A stretch of 32,444 bases of DNA from Lachnospiraceae bacterium (lineage in GTDB: Bacteria > Bacillota > Clostridia > Lachnospirales > Lachnospiraceae), in the NCBI GenBank assembly GCA_015057445.1, contig SVEI01000021.1, positions 1 through 32,444 of the forward strand, read 5' to 3'. A model generated the notes under the pieces. It ran no database searches, was not told the origin of the DNA, and was given only the letters and a program-made list of their open reading frames with translations. Positions 26,793-32,444 of the stretch are shown here, one piece after another. Position 1 is the first letter of the stretch, and each line of letters begins with the position of its first letter. The position numbers and the translations under genes are program-made.

Positions 26793-26801
26793 TGTTATAA
26801 T
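26793..26801 (+). promoter_or_regulatory. Extended -10 promoter for the metallophosphatase gene
   Basis: TGTTATAAT with TATAAT at 26796-26801. A TTGACA at 26739-26744 is too far away to be its -35. Confidence 0.5.
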
Positions 26802-26857
26802 AGTAATTGGCGCGACAAACATATAACAAAGGACAAGGTCCTGTGAGGTAAAATAAT

Positions 26858-27676
26858 TTGAGTACTTACGTTATAGCAGATGTTCATGGTTGTTATTCAG
26901 AATTTATAGAACTTCTAAAAAAGGTTAGATTTTCTGAAAATGACCGACTTATTGTAGCGGGGGATATCATTGATAGGGGAAAAGAAAGCTATGCCATGCT
27001 CCAATGGATGGAGAAGAAATTTGACAATGTAGATTTTATCATGGGGAATCACGATAGAATGTTTGTTGAATCGGTGGCAAAGCTAGCAGATTTTTCAAAG
27101 GTTTCTGCAAATATTAAGGAAGCATACAGAGAAGTGAAGATGTATGATCCTAATTTTGACAGATATAAGACTATAAGAGATTTGATTAGAGACCATGGTG
27201 TTGGTCTTGCGACTCTTATAAAATGGGCAAAGATAATAAAGAATTTTCCATATACTATAGATTTAAATATCAATGGTAGAGATTATATTGTAGTACATGC
27301 AGGATATATGGAAGAAGGGGATTTAAAGGATACAGATATAGATTTAAGTCCTATACTTTCTAGTATGGAAAAGCCTATGAGTGAGCAGAAGTATTTTTAT
27401 TTGTGGGCTAGAGAAGAAGCCTTGGTTGTGGGAGGTAAAGAGAACACAACTATTATTGCAGGTCATACTCCTACTATTGCGGATAGTGTATTCTTTACTG
27501 GTGGTACGGTATTTAAGTATGAAAACAAGGAAAAGAATAGTGTGATATATGATATTGACTGCGGATGTGTATTTAATGGTAAAATACCAGGGGCTAATTT
27601 GGCCTGTATAAGACTAGAGGATGAGCAGGTATTTTACTTATATGAGAAAAAACCAGATACATATTATTACGAATAA
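26858..27676 (+). CDS. Calcineurin-like metallophosphatase (PP1-type serine/threonine phosphatase family)
   Basis: 272 residues from TTG 26858, with TGAGGTAA (26843-26850) upstream and protein start STYVIADVHGCYSEF. The binuclear metal-site motifs are all present: D-x-H (ADVHG), GD-x2-DRG (AGDIIDRGKES), GNHD (MGNHDRMF), then HAGYM and GHTP. This is the PPP-type layout of bacterial serine/threonine or bis(5'-nucleosyl)-tetraphosphate phosphatases; which substrate it uses cannot be told. A clean terminator follows, so it is monocistronic. Confidence 0.92.
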   Translation: MSTYVIADVHGCYSEFIELLKKVRFSENDRLIVAGDIIDRGKESYAMLQWMEKKFDNVDFIMGNHDRMFVESVAKLADFSKVSANIKEAYREVKMYDPNFDRYKTIRDLIRDHGVGLATLIKWAKIIKNFPYTIDLNINGRDYIVVHAGYMEEGDLKDTDIDLSPILSSMEKPMSEQKYFYLWAREEALVVGGKENTTIIAGHTPTIADSVFFTGGTVFKYENKEKNSVIYDIDCGCVFNGKIPGANLACIRLEDEQVFYLYEKKPDTYYYE

Positions 27677-27680
27677 AAAT

Positions 27681-27708
27681 GCGCCGGGATTATTTCCGGC
27701 GTTTTTTT
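27681..27708 (+). terminator. Terminator of the metallophosphatase gene
   Basis: CGCCGG (27682-27687) pairs with CCGGCG (27696-27701), loop of eight bases, then seven T (27702-27708). Confidence 0.95.
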
Positions 27709-27844
27709 GTTTGTATAAGCTATGGAAATATGAGCAAGTTTGCGTGCTAACCTGTCGGTATGGCGAAAAAAAAGAAAAATTTTTTTGGGGATTTAGGATA
27801 TTTTTATATTTTCATTCGTGTATTAAGTGAAGGAGGAATGAGAG

Positions 27845-28318
27845 ATGAACTTAAGAGAAGTATTTGAACGTCAACACAAGCGAATATATCGTATAGCTAT
27901 GTTGATGCTAAACAATGAAGCGGATGCAGAGGATGCAGTGCAAAATATTTTCATAAAATATTATGAAAAAGGCATAGAATTTACTGACGATGAACATGAG
28001 AACGCATGGTTTATTACAGTGACTAGAAATTACTGCACTGATATCCTTAGAAGCTATTGGAAGAAACAGGTGGATTTTGGGGATATTCCTGATACACCAG
28101 TGGAAGATGGTGAGGAAGAAGGGGAACTTCTATCACACATACGAAAGCTGCCTGATAAGTATCGGGATGTGATTTACCTGTATTATTATGAAGAATACTC
28201 TGTTAGGGAAATCTCAAAGATGTTGGATAGAAAAGAAAGCACTATCCAAACTCAGCTTTCAACTGCAAGAGAAAAGCTGAAAAAAATATTAGAGAAGGAG
28301 GGAAAGGTATATGCATAA
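27845..28318 (+). CDS. ECF-type RNA polymerase sigma factor
   Basis: 157 residues. Region 2 is at about 8-75 (IYRIAMLMLNNEADAEDAVQ followed by AWFITVTRNYCTDILRS). An acidic linker lies at about 80-95. Region 4 is at about 98-150 (LPDKYRDVIYLYYYEEYSVREISKML, then the recognition helix ESTIQTQLSTAREKL). AAGGAGGA (27830-27837) is the ribosome binding site. The gene overlaps the next by eight bases (28311-28318), the usual sigma/anti-sigma arrangement. The 168 bases upstream hold no clear housekeeping promoter. Auto-control by the sigma factor itself is possible; I could not identify its promoter motif. Confidence 0.93.
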   Translation: MNLREVFERQHKRIYRIAMLMLNNEADAEDAVQNIFIKYYEKGIEFTDDEHENAWFITVTRNYCTDILRSYWKKQVDFGDIPDTPVEDGEEEGELLSHIRKLPDKYRDVIYLYYYEEYSVREISKMLDRKESTIQTQLSTAREKLKKILEKEGKVYA

Positions 28319-29828
28319 GGACGGATATGATAATGATATTAAGAACAGTTTAGATAAATTAAATCCTACTGCAGAACAGTCAATTGCTATGTGGGAACGA
28401 CTGGAAAAAACTATAGCCGAGAGAGAAACTTCAAATGTAGCAGATAAAACCACAGATAATGTCACAAAAAGCGAAGCTGCTGTATCCGATGACAAAAACT
28501 CAAAAGTTGTTTCTTTTGATTCCTTTGAAAGCAAGAAAAAGCCAAAGAAAGCTGGTAAAATACTTACCAGAGTTGCTGCAGCAATTATGGTGATTTTTGT
28601 AGCATTTGGTATAGACAAGGTAACTGGTGGACATGTATATGCGGCAATCAAGGATTTGCTTAATATAGACCAGGGTAGACAGGATGTTGTTGGTAATATA
28701 GATGATGATATAGATGAACACTATAATATCTACGCACCAAATATCTACCATATGGACGGTGAAATGCTAGTTTTTGGAGGTCTTAGGGGCTTAATTATTT
28801 ATGACCTTAATAATAATGTGGTAGCGGGTACAATTGATACTCAGAAAATAGGCTGTGTGTATTTTAATAGTGATACCAAGGAGACACATATAGTTAAGGA
28901 TGAAGATAAGCTTGTTGTGTTTAATTCTGAGAATGATAAGCCTTATGGTGAGTATTACATTTATAGTCTTGATAATCTTAGTGGTGGTGGATTAGAGCCT
29001 GTAGAAACTGGAAATGATACAGAGCTTCTTAATGATTATTATTCTAAATGGATGAACGTATATGAAACCTATGTTGATACATTTGACATGGCACAAGGTA
29101 ATGATGAGCTAAGAGCTGTTGCTAATGTTGACCACACATATGGTGAATTAAGCTTTTCGTGGGTAGGTTCTTCTGGGGAAAATTGTAATTCATTCCTTGT
29201 TGAAGGTGATGAGGTTTATGTATTATACACTTATAATAATGGGGATGGTTCTGTAACTACACAGGATATAGATTTATCAAATACTATGACCGAAGCTACA
29301 ACAGAATCTGCTACAAACACTGAAAATGTAGTATTAACAGAATATGTTTACACGGGTGACAATAAGGCAGTTGAAGCAATATATAATTATATGCGACCTG
29401 AATATATGAAGATGTTTGGAGATGAAGGTCAAATTTATATTCCAGCGTATATTATATATCAAGAGGTAGATGCAGGTGATGAATATCTTGTATTTGGTAA
29501 TTTCTATATACATGGATATAAACTAACTGGAAATATACTGGAGTCTGAAAGTGGTGCATCTATGCCAGGATGTGCACACCTTAAGCGAAATGGGGATGGC
29601 TTTGAGGTGATTAATATAGAATTTGCTGGTGATGGTGAATACTACGATTTGGACATCAAGGAGTTTACAAAGGATTATCCTGAGGTTTATGATATGTATT
29701 TTGATTATCAGCCAGAGAGAGATGAAGAGATAAGAAAAGAATATATAAGAATGTATGTTACAGATAATAATCTAGCTGTTGAGTATTATAAGGATTATGG
29801 CTGGGATCCTATACAATTATTTGATTAA
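28311..29828 (+). CDS. Putative membrane anti-sigma factor with large extracytoplasmic domain
   Basis: 505 residues. A cytoplasmic N-terminal part (1-82) begins with a short helical segment and continues as a charged linker ending in KKKPKKAGK. One transmembrane helix follows (about 84-103, LTRVAAAIMVIFVAFGI). The rest is a roughly 400-residue outer domain, acidic, Tyr-rich and beta-rich, with a Thr/Glu linker near residues 325-345. There is no zinc-binding HxxxCxxC anti-sigma motif. The role is inferred from overlap with the ECF sigma gene and membrane topology; the large outer domain would be the sensor. Its ligand is unknown and I recognise no named domain in it. Confidence 0.75.
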   Translation: MHKDGYDNDIKNSLDKLNPTAEQSIAMWERLEKTIAERETSNVADKTTDNVTKSEAAVSDDKNSKVVSFDSFESKKKPKKAGKILTRVAAAIMVIFVAFGIDKVTGGHVYAAIKDLLNIDQGRQDVVGNIDDDIDEHYNIYAPNIYHMDGEMLVFGGLRGLIIYDLNNNVVAGTIDTQKIGCVYFNSDTKETHIVKDEDKLVVFNSENDKPYGEYYIYSLDNLSGGGLEPVETGNDTELLNDYYSKWMNVYETYVDTFDMAQGNDELRAVANVDHTYGELSFSWVGSSGENCNSFLVEGDEVYVLYTYNNGDGSVTTQDIDLSNTMTEATTESATNTENVVLTEYVYTGDNKAVEAIYNYMRPEYMKMFGDEGQIYIPAYIIYQEVDAGDEYLVFGNFYIHGYKLTGNILESESGASMPGCAHLKRNGDGFEVINIEFAGDGEYYDLDIKEFTKDYPEVYDMYFDYQPERDEEIRKEYIRMYVTDNNLAVEYYKDYGWDPIQLFD

Positions 29829-29845
29829 TAATATTTTATAAATAT

Positions 29846-29913
29846 AAGAACTGTGAATGATGATGTATCCATATTGAGAAACTGGTCAAATATCATAATT
29901 CACAGTTCTTTGT
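29846..29913 (+). terminator. Terminator of the sigma/anti-sigma operon
   Basis: A perfect 13-bp stem, AAGAACTGTGAAT (29846-29858) with ATTCACAGTTCTT (29898-29910). A further five pairs follow past one mismatch, and the loop is about 27 bases. The T-run is interrupted, so efficiency is uncertain. Confidence 0.7.
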
Positions 29914-29967
29914 TGTTGACCATGTTCTGTGAATTGTTAGATGAGTATTATATTTTGTATAGGAATA

Positions 29968-29996
29968 TTGCGAATTAATGATAAAAATTATATAAT
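29968..29996 (+). promoter_or_regulatory. Promoter of the C_GCAxxG_C_C gene
   Basis: TTGCGA (29968-29973), a 17-bp spacer and TATAAT (29991-29996). Start near 30003. Confidence 0.6.
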
Positions 29997-30048
29997 ATGT
30001 GAATATAATTAGTCAGTAATAATAGGCTACGAATTAGGAGTGAATAAT

Positions 30049-30465
30049 ATGGAATCAAGAGTTGAGAAAACCATAGAATTACATAGTAAAGGATATAATT
30101 GCGCTCAGGCTGTAGCATGTGCATACTGTGACCTTGTAGGTGTAGACGAGGAAACTATGTTTAAAATGACTGAAGGTCTAGGCCTTGGTATGGGTGGCAT
30201 GGAAGGAACCTGTGGAGCTGTTACCGGAGCCTGTATATTAGCAGGGATGATGAATAGTACAGGAAATTTACAGTCACCTAATAGTAAGGTGAACACATAT
30301 AAGTTATCCAGAGAATTAGTTGAGAGCTTTAAGGTGAAAAATGGTAGTGTGGTGTGTAAGGAACTTAAGGGAATTAATACTGGAAAGGTACTAAGACCAT
30401 GTCCTGGATGCATTGTGGATGCTGCTGAGTTAGTAGAGAAGATATTGTTCTCAGAAGACATTTAA
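30049..30465 (+). CDS. C_GCAxxG_C_C family redox-type protein
   Basis: 138 residues from ATG 30049, chosen for AGGAGTGA (30035-30042) just upstream; the in-frame GTG at 30040 lies within that site. The family signature is complete: YNCAQAV, then EGTCGAVTGA (the G-C-A-x2-G core), a VCKEL cysteine and the C-terminal CPGCI pair. Such proteins are thought to bind a metal or Fe-S cluster and are often seen near oxidoreductases; the exact role is unknown. The stop overlaps the SD of the acyltransferase gene, so both are in one transcript. Confidence 0.88.
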   Translation: MESRVEKTIELHSKGYNCAQAVACAYCDLVGVDEETMFKMTEGLGLGMGGMEGTCGAVTGACILAGMMNSTGNLQSPNSKVNTYKLSRELVESFKVKNGSVVCKELKGINTGKVLRPCPGCIVDAAELVEKILFSEDI

Positions 30466-30477
30466 GGAGTTAATCTA

Positions 30478-31593
30478 ATGGCAGAAAAAAGTATTAAAAA
30501 AAGAGACTCTGGTATTGAACTTCTTCGAATAATTTCAATTATGATGGTTATAGGTATTCATATATTTTTATATGGAAATTATTATGAATGTGCCAGTAAC
30601 CAGGGTGGATTTGTAAAGCTTTGTTCTGGGGCTATGAAGCTGATGTTTAGACCAGCAGTGAATATTTTTATTCTGATTACAGGATATTTTATGGTTAAGA
30701 TGAGATTTGATCTAAAAAAGGCTTACAAGAGAGTTCTAAAAATATACTTGTCAGTGTTGTTTTACTCCGTTGTACTAAGTCTTATTACCTTAGCAGCTGG
30801 TTCTAAGTTTTATACCATAGATGGGGAAGTGGCAGAAGTTAAAATCATTATTCTTAAGATGATATTTCCTATAATATCTCAAAATTGGTATTTTATTACT
30901 GATTATATTTTGCTGTGCTTGCTGGCACCATTTGTTAACATAGTACTTCAAAATATTAAGAAAAAGGACTACCATGTATTGCTTATAGTAACATCATTTA
31001 TCATGAGTATATGGTTCCTTTTGTCGGATATAAGAGTAATGGATGAGGTAGTCAGGACCTATGGTTTTGGAGATATTCAGCAAGGGAAGAATGTGTTTTC
31101 TTTTGTGTATATTTATATTATAGGTGGATATATTAGACTTCATACTGAGAAAAGAGAAAAGGCTAATCCTACGTATCTGATAGGTGCCTTAGTGTGTTTG
31201 ATATTTAATGGATTATTAGCTACAAAACTTGATAGTGTATTTGAGCTTGGTGAAATGGTGACATTTTACACTAATCCATTGGTGATTTTAATGGCTGTAT
31301 GCTTGGTAATGTATTTTAAAGATTTACATTTCCATAGCAAGATAATCAATGCTTTAGCTTCAACTACGTTGGGCGTTTATGCTATTCATGAATTCAAATA
31401 TATAAGAGAATTAATATGGAATATGTTTGATTTTAGAAAAATAGATTGTTCTAATATGTTTATGAATCTTGTGTATATTGGCAGCATAATTTTTATGGTA
31501 TTTATGGTGTGTGCGGCTATTGATTTAATGAGACAAGAAATGTTTAAAATGTTTGAGAAAAAAGATAGTAAGACAACAAATGTCATGAGTTAA
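30478..31593 (+). CDS. Membrane acyltransferase, acyltransferase-3 family
   Basis: 371 residues. It starts near the family motif GIELLRIISIMMVIGIHIF, with His at the usual position in the first membrane helix, and has about ten hydrophobic segments. The late block TTLGVYAIHEF is also characteristic. Enzymes of this family O-acetylate or succinylate cell-surface sugars, exopolysaccharide or peptidoglycan; the acceptor here is unknown. AAGGAG (30464-30469) overlaps the preceding stop. No glycosyltransferase genes are nearby, so it is not in a recognisable polysaccharide cluster. Confidence 0.88.
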   Translation: MAEKSIKKRDSGIELLRIISIMMVIGIHIFLYGNYYECASNQGGFVKLCSGAMKLMFRPAVNIFILITGYFMVKMRFDLKKAYKRVLKIYLSVLFYSVVLSLITLAAGSKFYTIDGEVAEVKIIILKMIFPIISQNWYFITDYILLCLLAPFVNIVLQNIKKKDYHVLLIVTSFIMSIWFLLSDIRVMDEVVRTYGFGDIQQGKNVFSFVYIYIIGGYIRLHTEKREKANPTYLIGALVCLIFNGLLATKLDSVFELGEMVTFYTNPLVILMAVCLVMYFKDLHFHSKIINALASTTLGVYAIHEFKYIRELIWNMFDFRKIDCSNMFMNLVYIGSIIFMVFMVCAAIDLMRQEMFKMFEKKDSKTTNVMS

Positions 31594-31605
31594 ATGGAGG
31601 AAAAT

Positions 31606-31776
31606 ATGGAAACAATATATTATATAGTTAAAAGTATAGATGGTGATTATGCCAACTTGGTTAAGGAGGATGAGCCAGGAGGAGAGCCAAAGCTTGTAGC
31701 AAGAGCCCTGCTACCAGACAGTATTAGTGAAGGTTGTAGATTAAAATACGAGTTTTTACAGTATGAGATATGTTAG
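31606..31776 (+). CDS. Small DUF3006-like protein
   Basis: 56 residues from ATG 31606, preferred because GGAGG (31596-31600) stands five bases before it, whereas the in-frame ATG at 31594 has no SD. The sequence YIVKSIDGDYANLV followed by ARALLPDSISEGCRLKYEF resembles DUF3006 proteins, small beta-barrel proteins of unknown function. It follows the acyltransferase gene directly and is presumably co-transcribed. Confidence 0.7.
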   Translation: METIYYIVKSIDGDYANLVKEDEPGGEPKLVARALLPDSISEGCRLKYEFLQYEIC

Positions 31777-31835
31777 TGTTTAGAAAATTATGTCGTAACA
31801 AAACACAAACGTATGAGCAAGTATTAAAATGATGC

Positions 31836-31864
31836 TTGACATTTTATTTTTTTCGTGCTATTAT
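31836..31864 (+). promoter_or_regulatory. Strong promoter driving the Mn riboswitch leader
   Basis: Consensus TTGACA (31836-31841), a 17-bp spacer and TATTAT (31859-31864) with an extended TG (31856-31857). It is the best promoter in the window. Start near 31871. Confidence 0.88.
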
Positions 31865-31867
31865 TCT

Positions 31868-31887
31868 CTCATAGAAATTCCTATGAG
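31868..31887 (+). promoter_or_regulatory. Palindrome at the transcription start, possible operator
   Basis: CTCATAG (31868-31874), six bases, CTATGAG (31881-31887), a perfect 7-bp inverted repeat centred at about 31877. The 5' arm begins before the predicted start, so it should not fold fully in RNA. The 3' arm is also the 5' strand of riboswitch helix P1. It could be a DNA operator. Confidence 0.4.
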
Positions 31888-31967
31888 GGAGTAGCAGACG
31901 TCAAGGGCGTAATAAGTCAACATCCTGGCCGAAAGGTCTGGCTTATTTTAAATTGCGAGACTCATGT
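31881..31967 (+). ncRNA. yybP-ykoY (manganese) riboswitch aptamer
   Basis: The conserved blocks are GAGGGAGTAGC at the 5' side, GTCAACATC in the middle and GCGAGACTCAT at the 3' side. P1 is ATGAG (31883-31887) with CTCAT (31961-31965). Other helices: ACGTC/GGCGT (31898-31910), AATAAG/CTTATT (31911-31916 with 31942-31947) and a GAAA-capped stem (31924-31941). Known members sense Mn2+ and switch on metal exporters. The next gene here encodes an ABC-transporter ATPase. Confidence 0.92.
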
Positions 31968-31979
31968 ATTGCTAATAAA

Positions 31980-32023
31980 GCTATACGTGTGTCTTATTTT
32001 TTATGATTTTAACCGGGTATAGC
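31980..32023 (+). promoter_or_regulatory. Predicted antiterminator of the riboswitch
   Basis: GCTATAC (31980-31986) is perfectly complementary to GTATAGC (32017-32023), which overlaps the 5' arm and loop of the terminator. The two structures are mutually exclusive. Confidence 0.5.
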
Positions 32024-32045
32024 AGTTAGCGTACCCGGTCTTTTT
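32011..32045 (+). terminator. Riboswitch-controlled terminator
   Basis: ACCGGGTA (32012-32019) pairs with TACCCGGT (32032-32039), followed by C and five T (32041-32045). It lies about 45 bases after the aptamer. Confidence 0.9.
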
Positions 32046-32081
32046 GCGCGTTGCAATGAGCCGTGCACAGATGAGCTGAAT

Positions 32082-32112
32082 TGTTTGCTGGGAGCTTGCT
32101 CGTAAGCAAACA
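32082..32112 (+). repeat. Perfect two-tier inverted repeat in the ABC gene leader
   Basis: TGTTTGCT (32082-32089) pairs with AGCAAACA (32105-32112). Inside, GAGC (32092-32095) pairs with GCTC (32098-32101). There is no T-run after it, so it is not a terminator. It could be an RNA stabiliser or a protein site. Confidence 0.6.
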
Positions 32113-32143
32113 TATTCAAGCGAAGATGTATGCGGCGAATGCC

Positions 32144-32331
32144 GCGACACTGAGCGACACGAAGTGTTGCGATGTGTCAGCACGGCGAGGAGTGACACTG
32201 GGCGACACTGAGCGACACTGAGCGACACGAAGTGTTGCGATGTGTCAGCACGGCGAGGAGTGACACTGGGCGACACTGAGCGACACTGAGCACCACGAAG
32301 TGTTGCGATGTGTCAGCACGGCGAGGAGTGA
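32144..32331 (+). repeat. GC-rich tandem repeat, 68-bp period, about 2.8 copies
   Basis: The landmark CACGAAGTGTTGCG recurs at 32158, 32226 and 32294, exactly 68 bases apart. Copy 3 stops at GAGTGA (32331). Only two adjacent changes (GA to AC) precede copy 3. Each unit contains 10-bp subrepeats GCGACACTGA and a hairpin GCGACAC-GAA-GTGTTGC. The period is not a multiple of three, so no protein repeat is encoded. GC content is far above the surrounding DNA. Between the terminator and the repeat I see no gene. Confidence 0.92.
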
Positions 32332-32363
32332 ATTTCATAAGATAAGAAAGGATGGTAAAAATT

Positions 32364-32444
32364 ATGTTTCTTGAAATCAGCGGAATTAAAAAGCACTTTG
32401 GAGAGGGCGATAGCAGAGTAGATGTACTTAAGGGTATCGACCTT
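32364..32444 (+). CDS. ABC transporter ATP-binding protein, 3'-truncated
   Basis: The first 27 residues are visible before the window ends: MFLEISGIKKHFGEGDSR followed by VDVLKGIDL. This is the opening of a MacB/LolD-type ATPase (the beta-strand and aromatic A-loop region before Walker A), usually paired with an FtsX-like permease in efflux or lipoprotein-release systems. AAAGGATGG (32347-32355) is the ribosome binding site. The gene is preceded by the Mn riboswitch, its terminator and the tandem repeat, so its expression may depend on manganese. Permease and substrate are outside the window. Confidence 0.85.
   Translation, partial: MFLEISGIKKHFGEGDSRVDVLKGIDL

Noticed and set aside
32001-32276. 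Minus-strand open frame of 91 codons across the repeat
   Set aside because: It runs through the riboswitch terminator and tandem repeats, is Arg/Ser/Cys-rich with no ribosome binding site, and is explained by the GC-rich repeat.
32144-32331. CRISPR array
   Set aside because: Repeats are directly contiguous with a 68-bp period and no unique spacers; no cas genes are present.

Overview
The window reads as a low-GC Firmicutes chromosome, most likely Lachnospiraceae (Butyrivibrio/Roseburia/Lachnospira relatives). This is inferred from the butyrate-type etfB-etfA pair, an alpha/beta-type spore protein, DUF4364, the rho-rpmE-DUF1385-prmC-prfA order, strong AGGAGG ribosome binding sites and promoters of the TGnTATAAT type. 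Species cannot be named from sequence alone. No tRNA, rRNA, CRISPR array, insertion sequence or phage gene was recognised. Every gene is on the + strand except one, the DUF4364 gene.

Layout. 1-1710: end of an electron-transfer flavoprotein operon (etfB partial, etfA) closed by a perfect terminator. 1768-9640: AT-rich accessory genes: a lipoprotein, a DUF3592-like membrane protein, a large hybrid histidine kinase, a C39-like putative cysteine peptidase, a DUF3137 protein with a 3' frameshift, a YkgJ-type cysteine-cluster protein, then mtnN-luxS (S-adenosylhomocysteine recycling and AI-2 synthesis). 9935-15892: a 1985-residue wall-anchored surface protein. 15991-20300: SASP, then trigger factor-clpP-clpX-ysxC (protein quality control and ribosome assembly). 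20275-20793 (minus): DUF4364. 21001-25885: rho, rpmE, DUF1385, prmC, prfA (transcription termination, ribosome and translation termination). 25886-26722: a structured leader and a PnuC-family transporter. 26858-31776: metallophosphatase, ECF sigma and membrane anti-sigma pair, C_GCAxxG_C_C protein, acyltransferase, small DUF3006-like protein. 31836-32444: consensus promoter, yybP-ykoY (Mn2+) riboswitch with terminator, a GC-rich block holding a 68-bp tandem repeat, and the start of an ABC-transporter ATPase.

The most interesting signals are non-coding. They are: the riboswitch/operator/tandem-repeat leader of the ABC gene at the right edge; a compact three-way-junction fold that excludes a terminator upstream of pnuC; a hairpin lying between the Shine-Dalgarno and the start codon of luxS; the rpmE leader; a C-rich hairpin in the rho leader; and a one-base frameshift at an A-rich run in the DUF3137 gene, whose lost frame still ends exactly on the next gene's start codon. 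All structure calls were made by eye from complementarity. No folding, homology search or expression data were available.
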